Origin: an uncultured Parasutterella sp.
GTDB lineage: Bacteria > Pseudomonadota > Gammaproteobacteria > Burkholderiales > Burkholderiaceae_F
Reading direction: 5' to 3'
NCBI GenBank assembly: GCA_900766055.1
Contig: CAAFTZ010000116.1
Location: forward strand, 10,988-74,987
DNA length: 64,000 nucleotides
Shown: one piece after another, positions 31,027 to 41,014 of the stretch
Position numbering within the stretch: the first letter of the stretch is position 1
Layout of the letters: each line of letters opens with the position of its first letter
Notes under the pieces: generated by a model
Databases searched by the model: none
Seen by the model: only the letters and a program-made list of their open reading frames with translations
What the model was told of the DNA's origin: nothing
Made by a program: the position numbers and the translations under genes

Positions 31027-31791
31027 ATGAACGAACAGAATCAAAAAGAGAATCAAGCTGAAAAACTAACGGATTTCGGCTTTTCGAAAGTTAAAGAAAC
31101 CGATAAAGAAAAACAGGTAAAGGCTGTTTTTGACCAAGTTGCTCCGAAATACGATTTAATGAATGACGTGCTGTCATTCGGTATGCATCGGCTGTGGAAG
31201 CAGTATGCGATTGATCGCGCTGAAATTAGATCCGGGATGAAGGTTTTGGATATCGCCGGAGGCACCGGTGATATGTCGCTTCTCGTTCAGAAGAAACTTT
31301 CAGGTACCGGAGAGGTGTGGTTATCGGATATCAATCATGAGATGCTGAAGATAGGAGACGAACGTCTGAAAAATGCCGGTTACCATTCTTATGTTCTTAC
31401 CTGTGATGCGGAGTATCTGCCCTTTCCTGACGGGTATTTCGATGTCCTCATTGTGTCGTTCGGTTTAAGGAATATGACGCACAAGGATCGGGCGCTCAAA
31501 GAAATGCAGCGTGTTTTGAAACCGGGCGGCAGACTGATGGTTCTGGAGTTCTCTAAACCCAATGCTTTGATGCGTCCTTTCTACGATTTTTATTCCTTTA
31601 AAGTGATGCCGTTTCTTTCGGCAAAGATCGCCGGACATTCTGAAAATTATCGTTACCTCGCAGAGTCTATTCGGATGCACCCCGATCAAAAAACTCTTGC
31701 TAAAATCATGCGCGAGGCTGGGTTCGATAAGGTCGAATGGAAGAATTTAACCTTTGGGATCACAGCTTTACATATCGGATATAAAAACTAA
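31027..31791 (+). CDS. ubiE: ubiquinone/menaquinone biosynthesis C-methyltransferase UbiE
   Basis: UbiE methylates demethylmenaquinone and the ubiquinone precursor. The 254-residue product has FDQVAPKYDLMNDVLSFGMHRLWK near the N-terminus, the SAM motif LDIAGGTGDMSLL and the signature VSFGLRNMTHKDRALKEMQRVLKPGG. ATG 31027 starts one base after the preceding stop. The longer frame back to 30946 overlaps the DUF971 gene and is not needed. menB and menE elsewhere in the window fit a menaquinone-making organism. Confidence 0.95.
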   Translation: MNEQNQKENQAEKLTDFGFSKVKETDKEKQVKAVFDQVAPKYDLMNDVLSFGMHRLWKQYAIDRAEIRSGMKVLDIAGGTGDMSLLVQKKLSGTGEVWLSDINHEMLKIGDERLKNAGYHSYVLTCDAEYLPFPDGYFDVLIVSFGLRNMTHKDRALKEMQRVLKPGGRLMVLEFSKPNALMRPFYDFYSFKVMPFLSAKIAGHSENYRYLAESIRMHPDQKTLAKIMREAGFDKVEWKNLTFGITALHIGYKN

Positions 31792-31804
31792 TTTGAGGAT
31801 CTAC

Positions 31805-32734
31805 ATGAAAAAATTCTTAGCAGCCCTCCTTATTGGTCTCTCTCTGGTTTCCATCACATTGGATGCCTCGGCTGCCCGACTCGGAGGCGGTGCAAGTTTC
31901 GGTCGCTCTATGAGCGTTCCGAAGGCAGCTCCTTCTTCCCCCTTCAAAGCTCCTTCCGCTGCTGCTACCAAGCGCCCGGCAACTGCCGCAGCCGCCGGTG
32001 CAGCCGCGAAGGCTCCGATGAGTATGGGCAAGCGCCTTTTAATCGGTGCAGCTGCGGCCTTGGGCTTTATGGCCTTGGCGAATATGCTCGGTCTCGGCGA
32101 AGGATTTGCCCAGATGCTTATGATTCTGACGCTTATCCTGCTGGCCGTAGTGGCATTCCGCTTCTTCGCAGCTCGTAAGAGCGGAGCATCTGCAGCATCT
32201 GCCGGCGCTCCTGCCGCTCAACCGACTCAGGATGCCGACTTTGGACAAAGCCGAAGCGAAGCTGCCGTAAGAGAACAGCCCGCTTTTAATCCTGCTCAGG
32301 CTGTTCGCCCCGGTTCTGCTATGGATCAGTTCTCCGATGAGCCCGCAGCGGCCTCGGAATCTACCTACGGCGCACCGGCTGATTTCAATCAGGAAGAGTT
32401 CCTGAACATGTCCACAGCTTACTTTAAGATGCTTCAAAAAGCATGGGACAGCGGTGATATGGATGATCTGTCCAACTACACAACAGATGATCTGTTTATT
32501 GAACTCACACACAAGCGTCGCGAAATCAAGGGTGCTAACCTGACGGAAATTGTCAATCTGAATGCTTCCTTAGCCGGATTTGAGACAACCCCGACAGAGT
32601 ATGTAGCTTCTGTTCTGTTTACAGGCAGCTTGAAGGAAAACGGCGAACCGACGGAAATCAAAGAAATCTGGAATCTGGTTAAGCCGAAGGAAGGCAAGAC
32701 CGGCTGGCTGTTGGCCGGCATTCAGCAAGCCTAA
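31805..32734 (+). CDS. Tim44-like domain protein, exported
   Basis: The 309-residue product begins with a signal peptide (MKKFLAALLIGLSLVSITL, cleavage after ASA). A low-complexity Ala/Pro-rich stretch follows, then one hydrophobic region (MALANMLGLGEGFAQM with LILTLILLAVVAFRFF-like sequence). The C-terminal Tim44-like domain includes YFKMLQKAWDSGDMDDLSNYTTDDLF and KEIWNLVKPKEGKTGWLLAGIQQ. Function in bacteria is unclear. ubiE is 13 bases upstream, so they may be cotranscribed. The Tim44 assignment rests on the C-terminal pattern. Confidence 0.82.
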   Translation: MKKFLAALLIGLSLVSITLDASAARLGGGASFGRSMSVPKAAPSSPFKAPSAAATKRPATAAAAGAAAKAPMSMGKRLLIGAAAALGFMALANMLGLGEGFAQMLMILTLILLAVVAFRFFAARKSGASAASAGAPAAQPTQDADFGQSRSEAAVREQPAFNPAQAVRPGSAMDQFSDEPAAASESTYGAPADFNQEEFLNMSTAYFKMLQKAWDSGDMDDLSNYTTDDLFIELTHKRREIKGANLTEIVNLNASLAGFETTPTEYVASVLFTGSLKENGEPTEIKEIWNLVKPKEGKTGWLLAGIQQA

Positions 32735-32750
32735 AGTTGTATTTTTACGA

Positions 32751-32776
32751 AAAATGGGGCTTAGGCCCCTTTTTTC
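32751..32776 (+). terminator. terminator after the Tim44-like gene
   Basis: GGGGC (32756-32760) pairs with GCCCC (32765-32769) around TTAG, followed by a run of T. Flanking A and T runs can extend the stem with one mismatch. Confidence 0.75.
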
Positions 32777-32880
32777 TTTTAAGGCACCCACTTTTTATCT
32801 ACAATTAAAAGACTTAAGGCCGGAGTGACGTGTATTAGTCAGCCCCGTTTTTTAGTCATTTTTCTGAGGGTCTAGAAGCA

Positions 32881-34344
32881 GTGAAACTGACTCTGTTCGT
32901 TGGTTTATATTTGCTCTGCACGGTCGCTATCGGTCTCTTTGCCGCGACACGGGTTCGTAGTACAACCGACTACGCTTTGGCCGGACGTTCGCTTCCGCTG
33001 GTCATGGTGATTACGGCAACTTTTGCTACCTGGTTCGGAAGCGAAACCGTACTCGGTCTACCCGGTCAATTTATTAAAAACGGCTTAGAAGGCGTTGTTG
33101 AAGAGCCTTTCGGCTCAAGTATGGCGCTTATCCTCGTCGGTATGTTTTTCGCTAGAAAACTGTATCGAATGAGTTTGCTGACCATCGGTGACTTTTACAG
33201 ACGCCGCTACGGAGTTTCGGTTGAGCTCTGCTGTTCTATCTTCGTTGTTCTCTCGTACCTCGGCTGGGTTGCTGCTCAAGTAGCTGCGCTCGGACTCGTC
33301 ATTCATCTTCTGACGGAAGGCTATGTTTCGGTCAGCAATGCAATGATCATCGGCACGATTGTGGTTCTGATTTACACGGTTTTCGGCGGTATGTGGTCGG
33401 TGGCGCTGACCGACTTCTTTCAGATGATCATTATTGTGATCGGTCTGGTACTGGTGGCCTATTTTGCCGGATCCATGGCCGGAGGCCCCGGCAAGGTGAC
33501 CGAGTATGCCGTACAAAATGACCTTTTCAGAATCCTGCCTGAAAATAATTTTAAATCGTGGATGTTCTGGATTTCCGCAGCTATCACCATGATGATCGGG
33601 TCGCTTCCTCAGCAGGACGTTTTTCAGCGCGTGATGTCGGCGAAAAGTGAGAAGATCGCCTGTTACGGCCCGATCTTGGGCGGCTCTTTCTATCTGCTGT
33701 TTGCTTTCGTTCCGATGTTTATCGTCATCGCAGCAACAGTCGGAGCACCGGAACTTGCTTCCAAGCTGATGGCCGATGCTCCGCAGGAAATTCTGCCGAC
33801 GTTCATTAAGGAATACATGCCCCTGTGGCTCAGAATTATGTTCTTCGGAGCGGTGTTGTCCGCCGTGATGTCGACGGCTTCTGCCACGATGCTGGCGCCG
33901 ACAACTACCTTCGTAGAAAACGTCTTGAGAAACCTGATGCCTCTGAGCGACCAAAGAGAGCTGAAAGCGATGCGTATCTCTCTCGTAGTGTTCGCCATTG
34001 GCGTTCTAACTTACGCGCTTCTCATGGAAGGTACACCGATCTACGAACTTGCGGCAATGGCTTATCAGTTTCCGGTAATCGGCGCATTCTGGCCTTTGAC
34101 TCTTGGTCTCTACTGGAAACGTTCGACTACGTTGGGATGCTGGCTTTCCATTATCGCGGGTTCTGCTGTTTGGGGCGTGCTTTCCTTCACTGCTCTCGGG
34201 GAAGAGTTCCCGGCACTGCTCGGCGGATTCCTGGCGGCCGGTATCGGACAGATTGTCGGCTCTCTCCTGCCGCTTCGCATGAATCGTGAGTGCGTTCGCA
34301 ATTGGCAGGAAAACAAAGATAAATATCTCTATATTGCTCAGTAA
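32881..34344 (+). CDS. sodium:solute symporter family protein
   Basis: This is a sodium-coupled transporter of the SSS family (487 residues, about 13 transmembrane segments). Visible family features are the early TDYALAGRSLPLVMVITATFAT, IGDFYRRRYGV, and VFGGMWSVALTDFFQM, the usual SSS signature region. GSLPQQDVFQRVMSAKSEK follows. The substrate cannot be read from sequence. The start is GTG 32881, placed just before the hydrophobic N-terminus. It is separated from the upstream gene by a terminator. Confidence 0.9.
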   Translation: MKLTLFVGLYLLCTVAIGLFAATRVRSTTDYALAGRSLPLVMVITATFATWFGSETVLGLPGQFIKNGLEGVVEEPFGSSMALILVGMFFARKLYRMSLLTIGDFYRRRYGVSVELCCSIFVVLSYLGWVAAQVAALGLVIHLLTEGYVSVSNAMIIGTIVVLIYTVFGGMWSVALTDFFQMIIIVIGLVLVAYFAGSMAGGPGKVTEYAVQNDLFRILPENNFKSWMFWISAAITMMIGSLPQQDVFQRVMSAKSEKIACYGPILGGSFYLLFAFVPMFIVIAATVGAPELASKLMADAPQEILPTFIKEYMPLWLRIMFFGAVLSAVMSTASATMLAPTTTFVENVLRNLMPLSDQRELKAMRISLVVFAIGVLTYALLMEGTPIYELAAMAYQFPVIGAFWPLTLGLYWKRSTTLGCWLSIIAGSAVWGVLSFTALGEEFPALLGGFLAAGIGQIVGSLLPLRMNRECVRNWQENKDKYLYIAQ

Positions 34345-34361
34345 CTTTAGCTCTTCGTTTT

Positions 34362-35717
34362 ATGAATATTGTTATTTTGGCAGCCGGCCTCGGTAAAAGG
34401 ATGTTTTCGCATTTGCCTAAAGTTCTTCAGCCGGTCGGCGGTAAACCCATGCTTGAACATGTCGTGGAAGCCGCTAGAAAGCTTCCCGACGCCGGAAAAA
34501 TTATCGTCGTCGTAGGACATGGTTCAGAAGAGGTCAAAGCAGCGATGGCCGATCAGCCGGTTAGCTTTGTCCTTCAAAAAGAACAGAAAGGGACGGGGCA
34601 CGCCGTGCAGCAGGCGCTTGAAGCGATTAATCCTGAAGAACCGACGCTTATCCTTTACGGAGATGTCCCGCTTATCTCTACCGAAACTCTTTCGACGCTT
34701 GAGAAAGCGGCCGGAGACGGTTTTTCTCTGTTAACTATTGAGCTGGATAATCCGAAGGGCTACGGGCGCATCTTGAGAAAAGAAGGAAAGGTCATCGGTA
34801 TTGTTGAAGAAAAGGATGCCTCAAAGGATCAGAGAGCCATTAAGGAAGTGAATACCGGCTTTATGGTCCTTCCTTCTAAAGAAATGAAACGCTGGCTCGG
34901 CAGCCTTAAAAATGACAATAAACAGCAGGAATACTATCTAACGGATTTGGTTGCCATGGCTGCTGCTGAAGGCCGGGAAATTAAAACCGTTATGGCTCAA
35001 GATGCCTGGGAAGTCGAGGGAGCCAACAGCAAGGTTCAGCTTGAAGGTCTGGAGCGCGCGTATCAGCTTCGTCAGGCGAAAGAACTCCTGGAGAAAGGGG
35101 TTCGATTAGCAGACAAGAACCGCATCGACATCCGGGGAACACTGACCTGCGGTAAAGACGTTTTTATTGATGTCGGCTGCGTTTTCGAAGGCGATGTGGT
35201 TCTTGGAGACAAGGTTGTTGTCGGTCCGTATTGCGTCATAAAGAACACAAAAATCGGCAGCAGGACGGTCATCGATGCTTATTCACATTTTGATCAGGCT
35301 TTAGTCGGTGAAATTGTCAAAATCGGTCCCTTCGCGCGCCTTCGTCCCGGAACCGCTTTGTCTGATGAAGTACACATCGGGAACTTTGTCGAAATTAAGA
35401 AAAGCGACATCGGTAAAGGTTCAAAGGTTAACCACCTGACTTATATCGGTGATACAACGATGGGCTCCGCTGTCAATATAGGAGCGGGAACCATTACCTG
35501 CAACTACGACGGCGCCAACAAATTTAGAACCGTCATTGAGGACGACTGTTTTATCGGCAGCGATACCCAGCTGGTAGCACCCGTAAAAGTTGGTAAGGGT
35601 GCGACCGTAGGCGCAGGAACGACAGTGACCAAGGACGTCAATGACAATACACTTGTTATCAGTCGTGTGAGACAAACAGAAATTAAGGGTTGGAAACGCC
35701 CGGTAAAGAAGAAATAA
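34362..35717 (+). CDS. glmU: bifunctional UDP-N-acetylglucosamine pyrophosphorylase/glucosamine-1-phosphate N-acetyltransferase
   Basis: GlmU makes UDP-GlcNAc for peptidoglycan and lipopolysaccharide. The 451-residue product has the nucleotidyltransferase motif [15 protein letters not shown] (about 7-21), LYGDVPLIS and the left-handed beta-helix acetyltransferase part with hexapeptide repeats ending [14 protein letters not shown] probable operon with glmS follows (13-base gap), which supplies glucosamine-6-phosphate for the same pathway. Confidence 0.97.
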   Translation: MNIVILAAGLGKRMFSHLPKVLQPVGGKPMLEHVVEAARKLPDAGKIIVVVGHGSEEVKAAMADQPVSFVLQKEQKGTGHAVQQALEAINPEEPTLILYGDVPLISTETLSTLEKAAGDGFSLLTIELDNPKGYGRILRKEGKVIGIVEEKDASKDQRAIKEVNTGFMVLPSKEMKRWLGSLKNDNKQQEYYLTDLVAMAAAEGREIKTVMAQDAWEVEGANSKVQLEGLERAYQLRQAKELLEKGVRLADKNRIDIRGTLTCGKDVFIDVGCVFEGDVVLGDKVVVGPYCVIKNTKIGSRTVIDAYSHFDQALVGEIVKIGPFARLRPGTALSDEVHIGNFVEIKKSDIGKGSKVNHLTYIGDTTMGSAVNIGAGTITCNYDGANKFRTVIEDDCFIGSDTQLVAPVKVGKGATVGAGTTVTKDVNDNTLVISRVRQTEIKGWKRPVKKK

Positions 35718-35730
35718 GGAATATCAAACT

Positions 35731-37557
35731 ATGTGCGGAATTGTTGCCGGCGTAAGTTATAGAAATATCGTTCCCATCCTGACAGAAGGTCTTCGCCGGA
35801 TGGAGTATCGCGGGTACGACTCTTGCGGTGTCGCCGTTGTTGATGACGGCGAGCTGAAACGTTCCCGAACGGTTAAGCGCGTTCAGGATCTGATCAGACA
35901 AACGGAAGAGGATGAGGTTAAGGGGCCTACCGGCATTGCTCACACCAGGTGGGCTACACACGGCGCCCCTGAAATTCGCAACACACATCCGCTTTTTTCA
36001 AATAATCAGATTGCCGTTGTTCACAACGGGATCATTGAAAACTACGCTTCCTTAAAAGAAGAGCTAATCGGCAAGGGCTATGAATTTGTCAGTCAGACAG
36101 ATACCGAAGTGATTGCTCACTTAGTTCACTTTTATTACAAAGGCGACTTACTGGAAGCTGTAGAAAACGTTTTACGACGCATTCGCGGCGCTTTCGCGCT
36201 AGCCATTTCCTGTAAAGATGAACCGGGTCGTATTGTCGCGGCACGGGTCGCAGCGCCTCTTGTGATTGCTTTAGGGGAAAACGAAAACTTTGCTGCATCT
36301 GATCCTATGGCTTTAGCCGGCGTCACGGACCGTTTCATTTATCTGGAAGACGGTGATGTGGCCGACGTTCAGAAGCAGTCGGCCGAGATTTACTCTCTTC
36401 AGGGTGATCAGTTTGTCAGAGTTGACCGTCCCGTTTCAGTTGTTCAAGGTTTCAGCCAGAATATTGCGCTCGGACCCTACACGCATTACATGCAGAAGGA
36501 AATCTTTGAGCAACCTCAGGCGATTTCCGATACCTTGGAAGGTGTTGTCGGTATTTCCAGCTCTATCTTCGGGCACGAAACTCCTGCTATGTTTAAGCGC
36601 CTCAAACGCGTTTTGATTCTTGCCTGCGGCACGAGTTATTACGCGGGAATGGTCGCCAAGTATTGGCTGGAGTCTCTCGCAAAAGTCCCATGCGATGTAG
36701 AGATTGCGAGCGAATACCGTTATCGAGAATCCGTTCCCGATAAAGATACGCTTGTCCTTACGATCTCTCAGTCCGGAGAAACTGCTGATACGCTCGCAGC
36801 ACTGGAACATGCCAAGAGTCTAGGCATGGACATGACGATGACGATTTGCAATGTCGCAACGAGCGCAATGGTGAAAAGGACTCGCGCCCATTACATTACC
36901 CGCGCGGGCGTAGAGATCGGTGTCGCGTCTACAAAAGCCTTTACAACACAGCTGGCCTCCCTCTTCCTGATGACCTCTGCCATTGCTAAAGAAAAAGGTC
37001 TGCTGTCCGAGGAGGAAGAAAAGGCTCGTCTGCAAGGTATGCGCCATCTGCCTGAGGCGATGCGTGCAATCCTCGAAAAAGAAAATGAGATTAAAGAGTG
37101 GGCTTCTGTATTTGCGCAGAAGAACAACGCTTTATTCCTCGGACGCGGAATGCATTACCCGATCGCCTTGGAAGGCGCTCTAAAGCTAAAAGAAATCAGC
37201 TACTTACATGCCGAGGGCTATCCGGCCGGCGAACTCAAACACGGACCGCTTGCACTGGTCGATGCCGAAATGCCTGTAGTTACCGTTGCTCCTAATGATG
37301 AGCTGTTGGAAAAACTCAAAGGCAACATGGAAGAAGTTCGTGCGCGTAAGGGCGAGTTGTTCGTGTTCTCGGACCAAGGATGCAATATTCAGCCGTCTGA
37401 AGGCATGCATGTTATTCAGCTTCCGGAAAATTACGGCGTTCTTTCTCCGATCCTTCATGTTATTCCTCTTCAGTTGCTGGCCTATCACACGGCCATTGCA
37501 AAAGGAACAGATGTGGACAAACCGAGAAACCTCGCTAAGAGCGTGACGACCGAATAG
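35731..37557 (+). CDS. glmS: glutamine--fructose-6-phosphate aminotransferase (isomerizing)
   Basis: GlmS converts fructose-6-phosphate and glutamine to glucosamine-6-phosphate. The 608-residue product starts [11 protein letters not shown] with the nucleophile Cys2 of the glutaminase domain. [14 protein letters not shown] and TRWATHGAP follow. The two SIS isomerase domains carry [16 protein letters not shown] and SQSGETADT, and the C-terminus ends NLAKSVTTE as in the family. It follows glmU and is ended by a strong bidirectional terminator. No glmS ribozyme is seen, as expected for a proteobacterium. Confidence 0.97.
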   Translation: MCGIVAGVSYRNIVPILTEGLRRMEYRGYDSCGVAVVDDGELKRSRTVKRVQDLIRQTEEDEVKGPTGIAHTRWATHGAPEIRNTHPLFSNNQIAVVHNGIIENYASLKEELIGKGYEFVSQTDTEVIAHLVHFYYKGDLLEAVENVLRRIRGAFALAISCKDEPGRIVAARVAAPLVIALGENENFAASDPMALAGVTDRFIYLEDGDVADVQKQSAEIYSLQGDQFVRVDRPVSVVQGFSQNIALGPYTHYMQKEIFEQPQAISDTLEGVVGISSSIFGHETPAMFKRLKRVLILACGTSYYAGMVAKYWLESLAKVPCDVEIASEYRYRESVPDKDTLVLTISQSGETADTLAALEHAKSLGMDMTMTICNVATSAMVKRTRAHYITRAGVEIGVASTKAFTTQLASLFLMTSAIAKEKGLLSEEEEKARLQGMRHLPEAMRAILEKENEIKEWASVFAQKNNALFLGRGMHYPIALEGALKLKEISYLHAEGYPAGELKHGPLALVDAEMPVVTVAPNDELLEKLKGNMEEVRARKGELFVFSDQGCNIQPSEGMHVIQLPENYGVLSPILHVIPLQLLAYHTAIAKGTDVDKPRNLAKSVTTE

Positions 37558-37580
37558 TCGTCTCGTTTTGAACCCAAATG

Positions 37581-37608
37581 CAAAAGCCGGCGGTGAGCCG
37601 GCTTTTTG
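37581..37608. terminator. bidirectional terminator between glmS and marC
   Basis: CAAAAGCCGGC (37581-37591) pairs with GCCGGCTTTTTG (37597-37608) around GGTGA. Both strands present a T-run after the GC stem, so it can serve both convergent genes. Confidence 0.88.
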
Positions 37609-37622
37609 CTGGATATTCAGAT

Positions 37623-38270
37623 TTAGGAACCTGCAATGAAGGTTCTGATACCGGAGCCGATGAACTGTACACCGATGCAGATGAGCAGGAAGCCCATCAA
37701 TTTGGTCAGCACGGCGGTACCCGAAGGTCCTAAACGGCCGGAAATGTAATCTGCTGAACGTAAAACGATCCAGGTCACGGCGCAGGTTAAAACAATGGCG
37801 ACGCCGGTCATGAAAAACGCGCCGGCCATGTCCATAACGTTGGGAAGTTCAGCGATTTCGGAAGCAATACCGATAACGACAGCGATCGTACCGGGGCCGC
37901 TGATACCCGGCATCGCAATGGGGAAGAAGGAATAATCGTCCTTGTCGCGGCGCACAACCGGCGCACCGCCCTGATCACGGGAGCCGAAAAGCATCTGGTA
38001 GCCGATGATCCCGACAACAAAACCGCCGGAAATACGAAGCGCTCCATAAGAGATGCCGAAGAAGACGAGCAGCAGGTTACCCGCCGCCAGGCTCACCAGC
38101 ATGATGGCTGCGGCGTAATAACAAGACCAGTTGGCCTGCTTTTTACGCACGTCTAAAGACATACCTTGCGTCAGACTGATGAAAAGCGGAATCTTGGAGA
38201 GCGGATTTGTAATAACGATAAGACTGACAAATCCGCCGAAGAGGTATTGCAAGTAAAAAGAATCGAGCAT
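37623..38270 (-). CDS. MarC family integral membrane protein
   Basis: This is a multi-pass inner-membrane protein of 215 residues with about six hydrophobic segments. It has the MarC features VIVITNPLSKIPLFISLTQG-like sequence at the N-terminus, LRISGGFVVGIIGYQMLFG and FPIAMPGISGPGTIAVVIG. MarC proteins were once linked to multiple antibiotic resistance, but their function is unresolved. It is monocistronic. The 154-base gap to the TetR gene shows no other gene. Confidence 0.9.
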   Translation of the reverse strand: MLDSFYLQYLFGGFVSLIVITNPLSKIPLFISLTQGMSLDVRKKQANWSCYYAAAIMLVSLAAGNLLLVFFGISYGALRISGGFVVGIIGYQMLFGSRDQGGAPVVRRDKDDYSFFPIAMPGISGPGTIAVVIGIASEIAELPNVMDMAGAFFMTGVAIVLTCAVTWIVLRSADYISGRLGPSGTAVLTKLMGFLLICIGVQFIGSGIRTFIAGS

Positions 38271-38424
38271 GACCCGAAAATTGATGTAACTAAAAAATTA
38301 AGCTGGATGATAAGACGACTCACAGAAGAAAAAACGGTTTTCTAGGGATAACGCCTAAGGAATTGAAATCGATCTTCGAGAGGTCTTGTGTTTGCAGACA
38401 ACTGCGCCTTGCAGTCTCAGCAGC

Positions 38425-39069
38425 TTAAGCCTGTCCGATCCTAGCTTTGAGATATTTAATAAAAATGTCGGCGCAGAGACGGACTTCGTCTTGGACGATT
38501 TTATCGTTCAAAGAGACTGAGACGCCGCAGAGACGTTTCATATAGAGGTCAGACTTGAGCATTTCAATGTAATGCTGAGCCAGCGGTTTGAGCTCCTCTA
38601 AACTCAGCGGAAGCTTGTTTTCCAGCACTTTAGCAAAGCACAGGTAACTTAACTCCGCGCCCTCGCGGTAGTACCAATTCCCGATATCGGGGTCTTTGGC
38701 GGCCTGTGAGAAAATCAGTCGGGAAGTATTGACGGCTCGGTCGTCCAAGATCGAAGTCAGAAAGACCTTGCCAAAAACAATGAGTTCGTCTTCCCACGGA
38801 CGTGACTCATCGTAATGTTCTGCGTATGCGAAATAAACTTCCTCCACCAAACTTTTCAGGCAGGCCAGAAAAAGGCCCTTCTTAGATCCGTATAACGAAT
38901 AGATGGTTGATCGTGAGCCGCCCGCGTCCAAGATGATCTTTTCTAAAGAAGCTCCTTCATAGCCATGTTCCAAAAATACTTTGATCGCCGTATTCAGCAG
39001 CTTTTTCTGGCGATTTTCACCTCGTTTTGTTTTAGGAGTGTTACTTTTCGGAACGATTTCGGTCTTCAT
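38425..39069 (-). CDS. TetR family transcriptional regulator
   Basis: The 214-residue product has an N-terminal TetR HTH: LLNTAIKVFLEHGYEGASLEKII, then GGSRSTIYSLYGSKKGLFLACL (residues about 25-70). The C-terminal ligand-binding region resembles the AcrR-type extensions. The gene is divergent from the Bug receptor-menB-menE unit. A perfect TGTACC-N4-GGTACA palindrome lies in the 70-base gap, so it probably represses itself and that unit. The effector is unknown. Confidence 0.92.
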   Translation of the reverse strand: MKTEIVPKSNTPKTKRGENRQKKLLNTAIKVFLEHGYEGASLEKIILDAGGSRSTIYSLYGSKKGLFLACLKSLVEEVYFAYAEHYDESRPWEDELIVFGKVFLTSILDDRAVNTSRLIFSQAAKDPDIGNWYYREGAELSYLCFAKVLENKLPLSLEELKPLAQHYIEMLKSDLYMKRLCGVSVSLNDKIVQDEVRLCADIFIKYLKARIGQA

Positions 39070-39104
39070 TTTGAGAACTCTTTGCTTTGCATCTCTGAAT
39101 GTAC

Positions 39105-39120
39105 TGTACCATACGGTACA
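39105..39120. promoter_or_regulatory. palindromic operator between tetR and the Bug-menB-menE unit
   Basis: TGTACC ATAC GGTACA is a perfect inverted repeat with a four-base centre. It lies 35 bases before the tetR start and 19 bases before the Bug gene start, placed to block both divergent promoters. Assignment to the adjacent TetR protein is an inference. Confidence 0.6.
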
Positions 39121-39139
39121 TTATTTTAAGGGTAACAAT

Positions 39140-40111
39140 ATGAAAAGACGTGATTTCGGGCTGAGCCTTATCTCTTTACTTTTAATGACTCAGGCACCGG
39201 CCTTTGCTCAAGAGAAAAAAGAAGTTTGTTTGGTGGTTCCCTTTCCTCCGGGCGGGGGCGGAGACAATCTGGCTCGATCCGAAGTTGAATACTTATCCAA
39301 GAATTTAGGAAGCACGGTATGGATAGCCAATCGTCCCGGAGCCGGCGGAAATATCGGAACAAGCTCCGTCGTCCAGGCAGCTCCTGACGGAAAGACGTTC
39401 GGTTACGTCACCAACGGTATCTTTTGCGTCAATCCGCTCCTTTATAAGACGACAAACTTCGATCCGATGAAAGATCTGATCCCCGTCGGCCAGCTTTCTA
39501 AGATCGGTTTGATCATGGTACTAAATCCGAAGGCGATTCCCGGCGTGACGGATTTACCTTCCTTGATCAAGTACGCTAAGGAACACCCCGGAGAGGTCAA
39601 TTTTGCTTCCTCGGGCGTAGGAACAACCAGTCATCTTGCAGGACAGTATTTTGCCCAGGTAACCGGTACAAAACTTACCCACATTCCGCACGCGGGCGGT
39701 GCCGCAGCTCTGATAGAAGTATTAGCCGGCCGAATTCCTTTTATGATCGACGTGAGCAGCAACATCCTTCCTCATATCCGCAAAGGAGCCTTAAAAGCCC
39801 TTGCCGTTACGACGCCGGAGCGCCTGTCGGCCGCACCGGAAGTTCCGACGATGAAAGAGGCAGGTGTCGAGGGATATGAACTTTACGCTTGGGACGGATT
39901 CGTGCTGCCGAAAGGAACGCCCGCTCCCGTTGTGAAGAAATTCTCCGACGCCATTAAAGCCTTAAAGAATTCGGAGGATGCCAAGCAAAAAATCTTAAAA
40001 CTCGGTGCTGAGCCGGTATTTTCGAGTGCGGATGAGTTTGCCGCATTTATCGCCGCAGAAAAACCGAAATGGAACGCGCTGGTTTCTGAAATCAAAGCAG
40101 ATAGCCACTAA
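39140..40111 (+). CDS. tripartite tricarboxylate transporter substrate-binding protein (Bug family)
   Basis: Bug proteins are periplasmic receptors for organic acids, typically of TctC-type transporters, and are greatly expanded in Burkholderiales. From ATG 39140 the product is 323 residues with a signal peptide ([21 protein letters not shown] cleavage). Bug features follow: [36 protein letters not shown], and [22 protein letters not shown] near the end. An AAGGG site precedes the start. No membrane subunits of the transporter are nearby. It is followed by menB after 35 bases. Confidence 0.92.
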   Translation: MKRRDFGLSLISLLLMTQAPAFAQEKKEVCLVVPFPPGGGGDNLARSEVEYLSKNLGSTVWIANRPGAGGNIGTSSVVQAAPDGKTFGYVTNGIFCVNPLLYKTTNFDPMKDLIPVGQLSKIGLIMVLNPKAIPGVTDLPSLIKYAKEHPGEVNFASSGVGTTSHLAGQYFAQVTGTKLTHIPHAGGAAALIEVLAGRIPFMIDVSSNILPHIRKGALKALAVTTPERLSAAPEVPTMKEAGVEGYELYAWDGFVLPKGTPAPVVKKFSDAIKALKNSEDAKQKILKLGAEPVFSSADEFAAFIAAEKPKWNALVSEIKADSH

Positions 40112-40146
40112 AATTTGCCCATTATTTACGTATTGAGGAATTAAAA

Positions 40147-41001
40147 ATGCAGCCGATGTTGGATACGTCACATCTTCCCCGAGTTCCGGAATGGAAAAAA
40201 GCCGGAGATTTCGAAGATATTCTTTACGAGAAATCGGAAGAAGGGATTGCCAAAATTACGATTAATCGTCCGCAGGTGCGCAATGCATTCCGTCCGCTGA
40301 CCGTGAGAGAAATGGAAACGGCTTTGGCAGACGCTCGCGACGATGAAAACATCGGTGTCATTATTCTCACCGGTCAAGGGAAAGATGCCTTTTGCTCCGG
40401 CGGAGATCAGAAGGTCCGAGGCAACGGAGGCTATGTCGGCGGCGACGGCGTTCCGCGTCTGAACGTTTTGGATTTCCAGCGTCAAATCAGAACCTGCCCT
40501 AAACCCGTCATCGCAATGGTAGCCGGATGGTGCGTCGGCGGAGGACACGTTCTTCACATGATGTGTGATCTTACGATTGCGGCTGACAATGCACGCTTCG
40601 GCCAAACCGGTCCCCGCGTCGGTTCTTTTGACGGCGGCTGGGGTGCTTCCTACATGGCTCGTATTGTCGGTCAGAAGAAAGCCCGTGAGATTTGGTTCCT
40701 CTGCCGTTTCTACGATGCTACGGAAGCGTTAGAAATGGGCTTAGTAAACACGGTCGTCCCTTATGAAGAACTGGAAGCGGAAACCGTGCAGTGGTGCCGT
40801 GAGATCCTTGCCAATTCTCCGATCGCTATTCGCTGTCTGAAAGCAGCCTTGAATGCGGACTGCGACGGCCAGGCCGGTTTGCAGGAACTGGCAGGCAATG
40901 CCACGCTCTTGTACTACATGACCGAAGAAGGCAAAGAAGGCAAAGAGGCATTCCTCGAGAAGCGTCGTCCTAACTTTAAGAAGTTCCCTCGTCTCCCCTA
41001 A
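40147..41001 (+). CDS. menB: 1,4-dihydroxy-2-naphthoyl-CoA synthase
   Basis: MenB closes the second ring in menaquinone synthesis by converting o-succinylbenzoyl-CoA to dihydroxynaphthoyl-CoA. The 284-residue crotonase-fold protein shows family features: [11 protein letters not shown] near residue 90, [39 protein letters not shown] and the end [20 protein letters not shown]. These match MenB rather than a general enoyl-CoA hydratase. menE follows 13 bases later. Other men genes are not in this window. Confidence 0.9.
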   Translation: MQPMLDTSHLPRVPEWKKAGDFEDILYEKSEEGIAKITINRPQVRNAFRPLTVREMETALADARDDENIGVIILTGQGKDAFCSGGDQKVRGNGGYVGGDGVPRLNVLDFQRQIRTCPKPVIAMVAGWCVGGGHVLHMMCDLTIAADNARFGQTGPRVGSFDGGWGASYMARIVGQKKAREIWFLCRFYDATEALEMGLVNTVVPYEELEAETVQWCREILANSPIAIRCLKAALNADCDGQAGLQELAGNATLLYYMTEEGKEGKEAFLEKRRPNFKKFPRLP

Positions 41002-41014
41002 GCCGAGAGGGAAT

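Noticed and set aside
33115..33954. 279-codon minus-strand frame opposite the sodium:solute symporter
   Set aside because: It overlaps a clear membrane protein gene and has His/Arg/Asn-rich low-complexity content typical of a shadow frame.
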